Shown here: piece after piece, positions 1-8,608 of the stretch | Layout: each line of letters opens with the position of its first letter | Numbering within the stretch: the first letter of the stretch is position 1 | DNA from: Hyphomicrobiales bacterium | Lineage (GTDB): Bacteria; Pseudomonadota; Alphaproteobacteria; Rhizobiales; Beijerinckiaceae | Direction: 5' to 3' | Assembly (NCBI GenBank): GCA_003963405.1 | Contig: RXIY01000011.1 | Span: 38,559-102,558, forward strand | Length of the DNA: 64,000 nucleotides | Made by a program: the position numbers and the translations under genes | Notes under the pieces: generated by a model | Databases searched by the model: none | What the model saw: only the letters and a program-made list of their open reading frames with translations | What the model was told of the DNA's origin: nothing

Positions 1-285
1 GGCAGCGTCGGCGTCGATTGGGACGGCGATTTCGATCTCGCGGCGGACGGCCGCATCATCCGGCGGGCCGGGCCGAAGCCTTTCGTCTATGCCGGCGTCG
101 GCCTCATCAAACCACAGCTCTTCGCCGCCGAAACGCAGGACGTGTTCAAGCTCGCGCCCTTCCTGTTCGAGGCGGCGGAAAAGGGGCGTCTCTTCGGCGT
201 CGTCTCCAGCGGGCTCTGGCTGCATGTCGGCACGGTGGCGGCGATTGAAGACGCGGAGAGAGCAATCGCCGCAGCGGAGGCGTGA
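1..285 (+). CDS. Sugar-1-phosphate nucleotidyltransferase (MurU-like), C-terminal end
   Basis: Only the last 94 codons are present; the gene enters from the left edge and ends in TGA just before addB. The visible part carries FVYAGVGLIKPQLF and the closing GLWLHVGT motif, which is typical of the C-terminal part of NTP_transferase proteins that make UDP- or GDP-sugars from sugar-1-phosphates. In alphaproteobacteria an N-acetylmuramate-1-phosphate uridylyltransferase (MurU, cell-wall recycling) commonly precedes addB, so that is the favoured reading. A mannose-1-phosphate guanylyltransferase cannot be excluded because the nucleotide-binding N-terminus is outside the window. Three bases separate its stop from the addB start, so the genes are probably co-transcribed. 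Confidence 0.7.
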   Translation, partial: GSVGVDWDGDFDLAADGRIIRRAGPKPFVYAGVGLIKPQLFAAETQDVFKLAPFLFEAAEKGRLFGVVSSGLWLHVGTVAAIEDAERAIAAAEA

Positions 286-288
286 ACA

Positions 289-3200
289 ATGGGCGCGAAG
301 CGCAATGTCTTCACCATCGCGCCCGGCGCGCCCTTCCTCGCAACTTTTGTCGACGCGCTCCTCGACGGCAGAATTGTTCCCGCGCTTTCCCGCGAGACGC
401 CGCCGCTCGAAATGGCGCGCGCCACCATCTATGTGCCGACCCAACGCGCCGGCCGCGCCCTTGCGGCGGAGTTCGCGCGCGCCATCGGCAAGGGCGCCGG
501 CTTCCTGCCGCGCATTCTTCCGCTCGGCGGATTGGAGGAGCAGGAAACCGCCACGGTTTTCAGCGGTTTTTCTGGCGATTTCGACGAGGCCGCGCGCCCG
601 CAGATCGAGGAGCTCGAACGCCGCCTACTTCTCGCTCAACTCGTTACGAAATGGTCCGAGTCCGTCGGCAAGGCCATTCTCTGCGCCGATGGGCGGGGCG
701 GTTTGCAGCTGCACGAAAGCGAGTCCTTTTCCGTCGCCTCCTCTCCCGCCGGCGCCTATGCGCTTGCCGCCGAACTTGGCGCGCTCATCGATGAATTCAT
801 CATTGAAGGCGTCGCGCCTGAGAAGATCGCCGGGGCGATCGACGACAGCGCCTTCGACAAATATTGGGCCATCACGACGACCTTTCTCGGCATTGTCGTC
901 GAGGCCTGGCCGCAAATGCTCGAAGAGATGGGCCGCGCCGACGCCGCCGCCCGGCGCAAGCTGCTGATCGAAGCGCAGATCCTGCGGCTTTCCGAGAGGA
1001 CGGATAATGCGCCGGTCGTCGCAATCGGTTCGACGGGCGCGCAACCCACGACGGCGAAATTGTTGTCGGCCATCGCCGCGCTCGACACTGGCGCGGTCGT
1101 CCTGCCGGGTCTCGATCAGGAAATGGGCCCTGTTGCCTGGGCGCATGTCGGCGACAGCGAGGACGAGCCCGCCTTAACCCATCCCCAGACCGTCCTGAAG
1201 CGCCTGCTCGGCGTCATGCGGCTCGAGCGGGACGACGTGCGCGAGCTTGCCGCGCTAGCGCCGGCGCAAGCCGAAAGGCGCCGGCTCGTCTCGCAGGCGA
1301 TGACGCCGGCGGGCGCCACCGCGGCGTGGCGCGACTTCCGCGCATTAGAAGGCGCAGGCTTCGTCGCCGCGCTCGCGGGCGTGACGCTTCTGGAGGCGCC
1401 GGACGAGCAGATGGAGGCGCTTGCGCTGGCGCTCTTTCTGCGCGAGGCGCTGGAGACGCCTGGCCGCACCGCTGCGCTCGTGACGCCCGACCGAAATCTC
1501 GGGCGGCGCGTTGCGGCCGAGTTGCGGCGCTTCCAAATCGAGATCGACGACTCGGGCGGCGCCTCTCTCGCGTCGACCCCGGTCGGCGTGCTGGCGCGGC
1601 TGACGGCGGCGGTCGGCGCCAATGGCCTCGACGCCCGCGCGATCGCCGCCTTGCTGCATGATCCGCTCGTCCGCTTCGGGCGCAGCGCACAAGAGATCGC
1701 CGCGCTGGCGCCTCTCGTCGAAATCGGCGTGTTGCGCGCCACGCCGCCCGGCTCGAATGGCTATGCGTCCAACGTGGCGCGGGCGCGCGCGGCCGCTGCG
1801 GAGCCGCATGCCTATCCGGCGGCGCGGCGCATCACCGATGCTGAATGGAACGCAATCGAAACGCTGCTCGTCGATATGGAGCGGGCCTTCGCGCCGCTTC
1901 TCGCGCTATCCGGCAAGCATGAACTGAAACGCTTTGCGCGCGCGCATCGCGCCGCTTTCGAGGAGATTGCGAAAGGCGCGGAGGAAAACGCCGATGAAGG
2001 CGCGCTGGCGCTGTTCGATCTTCTCGACAGGCTGTCGCGGGCCGAGGCGCCGGAGGGTTTCAACGCGCCGGGTTATGCGGCGCTTTTCGATCGCATCGCC
2101 TTCGAGACGACGCTGCGCGGCCCGCGCCGCGCTCATCCACGCCTCAAGATACTCGGCCCGCTCGAAGCGCGTCTGATGGACGCGGACCTCATGCTGCTCG
2201 CCGGGCTCGACGAGGGCGTCTGGCCGCCGCAAGCGGAAACGGGCGCCTTTCTCAACCGCTCCATGCGCGCGCAATTGGGCCTGCCGCCGCCCGAGCGCCG
2301 CATCGGACAGAGCGCGCATGATTTCGTCATGGCGCTCGGGGCGAAGGACGTCGTGCTGAGCCGCGCCGCCAAGCGCGATGGCTCGCCGACTGTCGCCTCG
2401 CGCTTTCTCACCCGGATCGAGGCGCTCGCGGGCGTCGAGGCGATGGGCGCCTGCCGGTCCCGCGGCGCGAGAATGCTCGCCATCGCCGCCGCGCTCGATC
2501 AGCCGGCGCCCGACGAACTCGTCTCGCTGCAACGCCCGGCGCCCGCGCCGCCGGTCGACATGCGGCCGAAGAGACTGAGCGTCACACGCATCGAGACGCT
2601 GCGCCGCGACCCTTATGCGATCTATGCCGAGCGCATTCTCGATTTGAAGCCGCTCGCGCCGCTCGGCGCCGAGATCGGCGCGCGAGAAATGGGAACCGCG
2701 ATTCATGCGGCGCTGGAAGCTTTCGTGCGGCGGCATCCGGAAGGGCCGCTGCCCCCGCAGGCGCATGAGGACCTCATCTCGATTGCGAAAGATTTGCTGA
2801 AAGAATTTCTCGCCGACCCCGCGTTCGAGAGCTTCACCTGGCCGCGCGTGCGGGCGGGTCTCGAACACGCCCTCGCGTTCGAGCGCGCACAGCGCGAGAA
2901 AGGCGGCGTCATCCATATGGAGAAATCCGGCGAATGGGTCGTCACGCTTGCCGATGGCGCGCTTTTTTCGCTTACAGCGAGAGCGGATCGCATCGAGGTG
3001 GACGCGCAGGGAGAAGCTTCGGTCTTCGATTACAAGACGGGCGATCCGCCCTCAAAGCCACAAGTCCTCGCGGGCTGGTCTCCGCAATTGACGCTGGAGG
3101 CCGCGATGATCGAAGCGGGCGCCTTTCCGGAGATCGGCGCGCGTCCCGTGACCGGCGCCGCCTATGTTGGCCTCAAAAATGGGGGCAAGACGCAGCAGCT

Positions 3201-3396
3201 CAGCTGGAAGGAGATTTCGTTCTCGGACGTCGTCGCCAAGCATAGCGGCGAACTCGTGCGAATGCTGTCGCAATATCGCGATCCGGCGACGCCCTATCCC
3301 TCGCGCCCCTATGTCGCCTTTGTGAGACATGAGGGCGATTACGATCATCTGGCGCGCGTGAAGGAATGGGCGCGCGGCGGCGGAGACGACGCATGA
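289..3396 (+). CDS. addB: AddB, double-strand break repair helicase-nuclease subunit
   Basis: This 1035-residue protein has the length and layout of alphaproteobacterial AddB, the partner of AddA in the helicase-nuclease that processes double-strand DNA ends for RecA-dependent repair. The N-terminal part resembles a degenerate UvrD-type helicase; LAGLDEGVWPP lies in the middle. The C-terminus carries a RecB-family nuclease fold: GTAIHAALEAF near residue 801 and FDYKTGD near residue 912, giving the expected His and Asp-x-Lys residues. The ATG lies 3 bp after the upstream stop. The addB stop overlaps the addA start (ATGA), indicating translational coupling. No conserved iron-sulfur cysteine set of the Bacillus AddB type was noticed. 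Confidence 0.93.
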   Translation: MGAKRNVFTIAPGAPFLATFVDALLDGRIVPALSRETPPLEMARATIYVPTQRAGRALAAEFARAIGKGAGFLPRILPLGGLEEQETATVFSGFSGDFDEAARPQIEELERRLLLAQLVTKWSESVGKAILCADGRGGLQLHESESFSVASSPAGAYALAAELGALIDEFIIEGVAPEKIAGAIDDSAFDKYWAITTTFLGIVVEAWPQMLEEMGRADAAARRKLLIEAQILRLSERTDNAPVVAIGSTGAQPTTAKLLSAIAALDTGAVVLPGLDQEMGPVAWAHVGDSEDEPALTHPQTVLKRLLGVMRLERDDVRELAALAPAQAERRRLVSQAMTPAGATAAWRDFRALEGAGFVAALAGVTLLEAPDEQMEALALALFLREALETPGRTAALVTPDRNLGRRVAAELRRFQIEIDDSGGASLASTPVGVLARLTAAVGANGLDARAIAALLHDPLVRFGRSAQEIAALAPLVEIGVLRATPPGSNGYASNVARARAAAAEPHAYPAARRITDAEWNAIETLLVDMERAFAPLLALSGKHELKRFARAHRAAFEEIAKGAEENADEGALALFDLLDRLSRAEAPEGFNAPGYAALFDRIAFETTLRGPRRAHPRLKILGPLEARLMDADLMLLAGLDEGVWPPQAETGAFLNRSMRAQLGLPPPERRIGQSAHDFVMALGAKDVVLSRAAKRDGSPTVASRFLTRIEALAGVEAMGACRSRGARMLAIAAALDQPAPDELVSLQRPAPAPPVDMRPKRLSVTRIETLRRDPYAIYAERILDLKPLAPLGAEIGAREMGTAIHAALEAFVRRHPEGPLPPQAHEDLISIAKDLLKEFLADPAFESFTWPRVRAGLEHALAFERAQREKGGVIHMEKSGEWVVTLADGALFSLTARADRIEVDAQGEASVFDYKTGDPPSKPQVLAGWSPQLTLEAAMIEAGAFPEIGARPVTGAAYVGLKNGGKTQQLSWKEISFSDVVAKHSGELVRMLSQYRDPATPYPSRPYVAFVRHEGDYDHLARVKEWARGGGDDA

Positions 3397-6300
3397 GCGA
3401 CCGCCCCTATCTCTCGCTGACGATCCAGAAGCAGCACAAGGCCTCGAACCCGCATGCCTCGGCCTGGGTTTCCGCCCATGCGGGATCGGGCAAGACCTAT
3501 GTGCTGACGCAACGCGTGCTGCGCCTTCTGCTCGAAGGCGTGCGTCCGTCGCAAATCCTCTGCCTTACCTTCACCAAGGCGGCGGCGGCCAATATGTCGG
3601 CGCGCATTTTCGATCGGCTCGCTCGATGGGCTGTGCTGGACGACGTGGAACTCGCTGAGGAGATAAGCGCCACGGGCGCGCCCGCTCCCTCGCCGCGCCA
3701 GCTCGATTTTGCCCGCAGCCTGTTTGCGCGCGCCGTCGAGACGCCTGGCGGCCTCAAGATTCAAACGATCCACGCCTTCTGCGAAAGGCTTCTGCATATC
3801 TTTCCCTTTGAGGCCAATGCGCCGGCGGGTTTCTCCGTGCTCGACGACGCCGCGCGCGCCGAATTGCTGCAAACGGCCAAGCGACGCGCGATCGACAAGG
3901 CGAAAAGCGGCAAGGGACCGCTGCACGAGGCGCTCGAACGCGTCGCCTCGGAGACAACGGAAAAGGGCTTCGACGAGCTCTGCGCCGCGCTCCTTGAGAA
4001 ACGCGATGCGCTCGCGCAGGCGCAGGCGCGAGAGAGCTACGAGAAGCGCCTGCGGGCGCAGCTTGGCCTCAAGGCAGGCGGAACGCGCGCGCGCATCGAA
4101 GCGGCGATCATCGAGGGATACGAAACATGGCCGCAGCTTGCGGACCGATTGCGCCTCGGCTCGACCAATGACAAGAAACTCGCGGCAAACGTCGCGCGCG
4201 CCATCGCGCTCGCGCCGCACCCCGATTGCATCGAGAGCTACCTCGCTGTCTTCTTCACCGAAAAAGGCGAGCCGCGCGGCGGAGAAGGGCGCAACATCGT
4301 CACGAGGGGCCTGCAAGATAAAGCGCCCGGCCTCCTCGAAGAGATGCAGGACGAGCAGGATCGTCTTGCCGCGCTCGTCGAGAAGCGAAAGGCCGCCGTG
4401 GCCGCCGAGCGGTCGCTCGCGCTCGCGCAATTGGGCGAGACCATTGTCGGCGAATATGAACAGGCCAAGCGTTATCGAAACGCGCTCGATTACGACGATC
4501 TGATCGAGGGCGCCCACCGCCTGCTCAATCGTTCTGAACCTTCCTGGGTGCTTTACAAGCTCGACTCGCAGATCGATCACATCCTGCTCGACGAGGCGCA
4601 GGATACGAGCGCGCGGCAGTGGGAAATCCTCGCCGCCATTGCCCGCGAGTTTTGCGCTGGCGTCGGCGCGCGCGCCGCATGGCGTAGCTTCTTCGCCGTG
4701 GGCGACGACAAGCAGTCGATCTTCTCCTTCCAGGGCGCCGCGCCCGAGAAGTTCGACGCCATGCGGCGGAGCTTCGCGAGCCGGTTCACGGCCGCCGCCC
4801 TGCAATTCGAGTATGTGCAGCTCACGCAATCCTTCCGCTCGGCGCCGGGCGTGCTCGCGGCCGTGGACAGCGTGTTCAACTTCCCCGGCAATGGCGAGGG
4901 GCTCGCCTGCGATCCCGATCCGGACCGGCCGCCGCTCCTGCACGAATCGACGAAGACCGATCTCCACGCCGTCGTCGAAGTCTGGGAGCCGATCCGCCCG
5001 CTCGAGAAGGAAGAGCCGGAAGACTGGCGGTTGCCGCTCGATTACGCGAAGGCGACCGATCCCGGCGAGCGGCTCGCGCGCAAGATCACGGCGAAAATCA
5101 AAACCCTGCTGGCGCCGGGCGGCGGCGATTATGTCGAAGGCCGGTCCGGTCCGCGCCCCGTCGAGCCGGGCGACATTCTCATCGTGGTGCGCAAACGCGG
5201 CGCCTTTTTCGAGGCGCTGATCCGCGCGCTGAAGGCCGAGGATGTGCCTGTCGCCGGCGCCGACCGGCTCGATCTCGGCACGCATATCGCCGTCAATGAT
5301 CTCGTGGCGCTCGGCCGCTCGGCCTTGCTCGCCGATGACGATCTGACGCTCGCGACCGTGTTGAAATCGCCGCTCGTCGGCCTCGACGACGACGATCTGA
5401 TCGCGCTCGCGCCAAAGCGGCGCGGCGCGCTCTTCGACGCGCTCCTGCGCTCGCCGGAGCCGCGTCATCGCGGGGCGGCGGAAAAAATAACGACGTGGAG
5501 GCGCGAGGCGACGCGGCTCGCGCCGTATGAATTCTACAGCCTCGTTCTCGGCCCCGGCGGCGGGCGGCGCCGGCTCGTGGCGCGGCTCGGGCCGGAGGCC
5601 AATGACGCGATCGACGAATTCCTGCGGCTGGCGATGAATTTCGAACGTGAGGAAGCGCCGGCGCTGGTCAATTTTCTGGGGCGGATCGAGGGGCTCGATC
5701 TCTCGATCAAGAGAGACATGGAGGCCGCCGGCGCCGCCGTGCGCGTGATGACCGCCCATGCCGCCAAGGGGCTGGAGGCGAAGATCGTCTTTTTGCCGGA
5801 CACCTGCGGCGCGCCGGCCGGCAAGCATGATCCGAAGCTCTTTACGCTCGGCGCGGGGGACGACGCGTCGCTCGCCTGGTCCTGCGGCAAGGACAGCGAT
5901 CCGGAAGCGATCTCGCAGGCGCGCGCCGATCATCGCGCCGCGGAGGCGGCCGAATATCGGCGCCTGCTCTACGTCGCCATGACGCGCGCGGAGGAGCGGC
6001 TCTATATCGCGGGCTATCATGGCAAGAACCCGCCGGCCGAGGGCTGCTGGCACAATATGATCGTGGCGGCCCTCGAGCAGGAGGACTGCGAAAAGCTTTC
6101 CGACGCCGACGGCTATGTTTTGCAACGTGGCTCTCCGCCGCCGCGTCACGATCTCGCGCGCGTGCAAAGCGCGTCGTGGGCGACGGCGATCCCGGACTTT
6201 GCGCGCACGCCGGCGCCGAGCGAGGCGTCTCCCGCGCCGCCCTTGCGGCCGTCGAGCGCGCTCGCCGGCGCCGACGCGCTGGCGGTGCTGGAGAGCGGCG

Positions 6301-6836
6301 CGCCGAACAGCCGCGACGCGGCGCGCGTCCTCGTCGGGCGCCTCACCCATGCGCTGCTGCAATATCTGCCCGCCTGCCCGGCGGAGCGGCGGCAGGAGGC
6401 CGCGCGGCGGTTTTTGACGTTGCGCGGCGCCGGTCTCGATGACGAGGCCTGCCGAAACATCGTCGCGGCCGCGACGCAGGCCATCGAAAGCCCGCGCCTC
6501 GCCGCGCTGTTCGGGCTAGGGTCCATCGCCGAGGTCGACGTCTATGCGGCTCTGGATGGAGGGCTGCATGTGTCGGGACGGATCGACCGCCTGGCGGAGA
6601 CCGAGGACAGCGTGCTCATCGCCGATTTCAAGACCGGGCGGCCGCGCGAGACGCCGGACTCCGCGCAGCTCCGCCAGCTCGCGCTCTACCGCGCGGCGCT
6701 GCGGCCGCTCTATCCCGGCAAGAGTCTGCGGTGCTTCATCGTCTTTACGCAGAACGCCGATGTCGTTGAGGCGACCGACGCCGCGCTCGATGACGCCTAC
6801 TCGCGCATCCTCGCCAGCGAGGGCGGCGCGAGCTGA
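3393..6836 (+). CDS. addA: AddA, double-strand break repair helicase-nuclease subunit
   Basis: This 1147-residue UvrD/RecB-like superfamily 1 helicase is the motor and nuclease subunit of AddAB. Visible motifs in order are Walker A AHAGSGKT (about residue 28), Walker B DEAQDTS (about 399), motif III DDKQSIFSFQG (about 437), HAAKGLEA (about 788), motif VI YVAMTRAEERL (about 859) and the C-terminal nuclease motif IADFKTGRP (about 1076). The start is placed at the ATG that overlaps the addB stop as ATGA; an in-frame ATG nine codons upstream lies inside addB and is less likely. The trxA gene that often follows in relatives is absent; the next gene is convergent and begins 2 bp downstream. Confidence 0.95.
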   Translation: MSDRPYLSLTIQKQHKASNPHASAWVSAHAGSGKTYVLTQRVLRLLLEGVRPSQILCLTFTKAAAANMSARIFDRLARWAVLDDVELAEEISATGAPAPSPRQLDFARSLFARAVETPGGLKIQTIHAFCERLLHIFPFEANAPAGFSVLDDAARAELLQTAKRRAIDKAKSGKGPLHEALERVASETTEKGFDELCAALLEKRDALAQAQARESYEKRLRAQLGLKAGGTRARIEAAIIEGYETWPQLADRLRLGSTNDKKLAANVARAIALAPHPDCIESYLAVFFTEKGEPRGGEGRNIVTRGLQDKAPGLLEEMQDEQDRLAALVEKRKAAVAAERSLALAQLGETIVGEYEQAKRYRNALDYDDLIEGAHRLLNRSEPSWVLYKLDSQIDHILLDEAQDTSARQWEILAAIAREFCAGVGARAAWRSFFAVGDDKQSIFSFQGAAPEKFDAMRRSFASRFTAAALQFEYVQLTQSFRSAPGVLAAVDSVFNFPGNGEGLACDPDPDRPPLLHESTKTDLHAVVEVWEPIRPLEKEEPEDWRLPLDYAKATDPGERLARKITAKIKTLLAPGGGDYVEGRSGPRPVEPGDILIVVRKRGAFFEALIRALKAEDVPVAGADRLDLGTHIAVNDLVALGRSALLADDDLTLATVLKSPLVGLDDDDLIALAPKRRGALFDALLRSPEPRHRGAAEKITTWRREATRLAPYEFYSLVLGPGGGRRRLVARLGPEANDAIDEFLRLAMNFEREEAPALVNFLGRIEGLDLSIKRDMEAAGAAVRVMTAHAAKGLEAKIVFLPDTCGAPAGKHDPKLFTLGAGDDASLAWSCGKDSDPEAISQARADHRAAEAAEYRRLLYVAMTRAEERLYIAGYHGKNPPAEGCWHNMIVAALEQEDCEKLSDADGYVLQRGSPPPRHDLARVQSASWATAIPDFARTPAPSEASPAPPLRPSSALAGADALAVLESGAPNSRDAARVLVGRLTHALLQYLPACPAERRQEAARRFLTLRGAGLDDEACRNIVAAATQAIESPRLAALFGLGSIAEVDVYAALDGGLHVSGRIDRLAETEDSVLIADFKTGRPRETPDSAQLRQLALYRAALRPLYPGKSLRCFIVFTQNADVVEATDAALDDAYSRILASEGGAS

Positions 6837-6837
6837 A

Positions 6838-7911
6838 TCATTCCGGGCGAAGCTCGGGGTCGGCGCGGCGTCTCCAGAATTCGAGCATGAGCGTCGTCAT
6901 GGTGAAGGCGATGGGGCCCAGGATGAGCCCGGAGGGTCCAAAGAGCTGAAGCCCGCCGAGCATGGCGATGAAGGCGGGCGCCGTGTGCAGACGCAAGCTT
7001 TCGCCGATCAGCAGCGGACGCACGATATTGTCGGCCGTCGAAATGACCACGCTGCCCCAGAGGCCGAGCGTCACGGCGTCCGCCCAGCGGTCTTCGAGCG
7101 CGAGGTAGATCGTCGCAGGGATCCAGATCACGAAGGAGCCGAGCACCGGGATGATGGAAATAACTGTCATGATGACGGCCCAGAGCGCGGGCGAGGGAAA
7201 GCCGAGCCACCAGAACATGAAGCCGCCGAGCGCGCCCTGTAGCGCGGCCACGGCCAGCGTGCCGAAGATCGTGGCGTAGATCGTATCGCGCACGCGCACG
7301 ATGAGCCTGCCGGTTTCGAGATTGGAGAAGGGCGAGAGCCGCACCAGCGAATCGAGCGCCGAATTGCGGTCGCGCAGGAAGAAAAAGAGCATGTAAAAGG
7401 CCAGAACGATGGTGATGGCTTGTCCTGTGGACTGCTTCAGCAGCGACGCCCCGAGATTTGTGAGGAACTCGCCGACTCGCGCAGCGATTGTCGGCGCATC
7501 CACGCGGTCGCCCAACCATCTGAGCCATGGATGCGCGGCGAGGAAGTCGCCCCATTTGCCCGCCGAGATGGCGTTCCGGATGTAATCGACGCCGGTCAGC
7601 GCCTCCTGGAGCAGTCGCTGGAAGATGAAGAGCAGAGGCGCGACAATGATCAGCGCGACGACGGCGACGGAGGCGCCTGCCGCGCTGTTTGGACCGAGTG
7701 CGGTTTCAAACCAGCGATGCGGGCGGATGAACACCACCGCCAGCACCAGCGCCCATGTCAGGCTCGCGAGATAGGGCCAGACGATGAGCGTCGTGATGAC
7801 GACAAAGATGAACGTGAATCCGAGGCGCGCCAGAAGAAAGATGTCGATCGGCTCGCCGGGCGTGAAGACCTCGCCTGCCGGCGTGTCCTCCTTGTTCCGT
7901 GTTTCAGTCAT
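6838..7911 (-). CDS. AI-2E family transporter (PerM/YdiK-like membrane protein)
   Basis: This 357-residue polytopic membrane protein has the hallmarks of the AI-2E/PerM family (formerly UPF0118): two N-terminal helices (FTFIFVVITTLIVWPYL), a long amphipathic middle region, and C-terminal helices with the conserved stretch around GTLAVAALQGALGGFMFW and the loop IPVLGSFVIWIPATIYL. Family members have been linked to autoinducer-2 export, Na+/H+ exchange and general efflux, so the substrate here is unknown. The gene is convergent with addA with almost no gap. Nothing in the neighbourhood (no lux or lsr genes) supports a quorum-sensing role. Confidence 0.88.
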   Translation of the reverse strand: MTETRNKEDTPAGEVFTPGEPIDIFLLARLGFTFIFVVITTLIVWPYLASLTWALVLAVVFIRPHRWFETALGPNSAAGASVAVVALIIVAPLLFIFQRLLQEALTGVDYIRNAISAGKWGDFLAAHPWLRWLGDRVDAPTIAARVGEFLTNLGASLLKQSTGQAITIVLAFYMLFFFLRDRNSALDSLVRLSPFSNLETGRLIVRVRDTIYATIFGTLAVAALQGALGGFMFWWLGFPSPALWAVIMTVISIIPVLGSFVIWIPATIYLALEDRWADAVTLGLWGSVVISTADNIVRPLLIGESLRLHTAPAFIAMLGGLQLFGPSGLILGPIAFTMTTLMLEFWRRRADPELRPE

Positions 7912-7970
7912 TTCGCGCCCGTGTCTTCGCCGAAATTAGATAAGGCGCCAGCGGCGCGGGCAAGTCTTTT

Positions 7971-8537
7971 TTAGAAGGCGCATTCCTTCGGCAAATCGCC
8001 GTCCGACCAGTCAGTGAGCTTCTTTGCCGGAAACTTCACGTCGATCGGCTTGCCGTCTTTCTTGCCCTTGCCGGTGAGGAAGTTGAGGTCGCAGCTGTGG
8101 GCCGAATTGGGCTCGAGGGAATCATAGGCGTCGCGCGTGAGGCCGGCGACGACGAAGTCCTTGTTGCGATAGACGACCGTCAGCGATTGCGTCCATTTAT
8201 CGCGGCCGACGCCTGTGTTCTCGGATTTTATGAGGAGGGAACCCTTGGCGTTGGTTTCGAGCGAGGGGCGGGAGCCCCATATGCCGCCGCTCCAGGCGGC
8301 CGCCTTCTTGACCAGCGCGGGCTTGGGCGGCTTTGCCGGATCAGCGGAAGGGTCGAGCGCCAGATAGATGTAGAGGTCGGCGCCGGAATCGCCGTTGTCG
8401 ACCAGAACGGCGCGATCCGTGTCGCCGTTGTTCTGCGCCGAGAAGGTCTCGGCGTCGAGGACGCGGGAATAATCCGGCTCCGCCTGTGCGGCCGGGGCCG
8501 CGGCGAGGGCGGCGACAAGAATGGCTCTGCGGAACAT
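7971..8537 (-). CDS. Hypothetical exported protein
   Basis: A 188-residue protein of unknown function. It starts with a clear signal peptide (MFRRAILVAALAAAPAAQA, cleavage expected after AQA), so it is likely periplasmic. The mature part has two cysteines (HSCDLN and the terminal KECAF), which could form a disulfide, and no recognised catalytic motif. An in-frame TTG four codons upstream would place the start inside the T-tract of the pnp terminator with no ribosome-binding site, so the ATG preceded by GGGGAAGG was chosen. It lies downstream of pnp on the same strand but is separated from it by a strong terminator, so it probably has its own promoter or depends on read-through. Confidence 0.7.
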   Translation of the reverse strand: MFRRAILVAALAAAPAAQAEPDYSRVLDAETFSAQNNGDTDRAVLVDNGDSGADLYIYLALDPSADPAKPPKPALVKKAAAWSGGIWGSRPSLETNAKGSLLIKSENTGVGRDKWTQSLTVVYRNKDFVVAGLTRDAYDSLEPNSAHSCDLNFLTGKGKKDGKPIDVKFPAKKLTDWSDGDLPKECAF

Positions 8538-8547
8538 GGCCTTCCCC

Positions 8548-8580
8548 AAAAAAAGAGCCGCCCGGTGCGCCGGACGGCTC
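8548..8580 (-). terminator. Rho-independent terminator of pnp
   Basis: On the minus strand a GC-rich hairpin (arms GAGCCG and CGGCTC, then CCGG/CCGG, one mismatch, 4-base loop) is followed by a run of seven T. It begins 28 bases after the pnp stop codon. The T-run directly abuts the start region of the downstream exported-protein gene. Confidence 0.85.
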
Positions 8581-8608
8581 GCGTCGTTCTTGGCGCAGGC
8601 GCGCCTTG

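Noticed and set aside
3345..6362. Open frame of 1005 codons on the minus strand opposite addA
   Set aside because: It lies wholly antisense to a well-supported gene, has an Arg-rich composition without motifs, and is the usual by-product of codon bias in GC-rich DNA.
8538..8549. TTG start for the exported protein downstream of pnp
   Set aside because: It would lie in the terminator T-tract without a ribosome-binding site; the ATG at 8537 begins exactly at the signal peptide.
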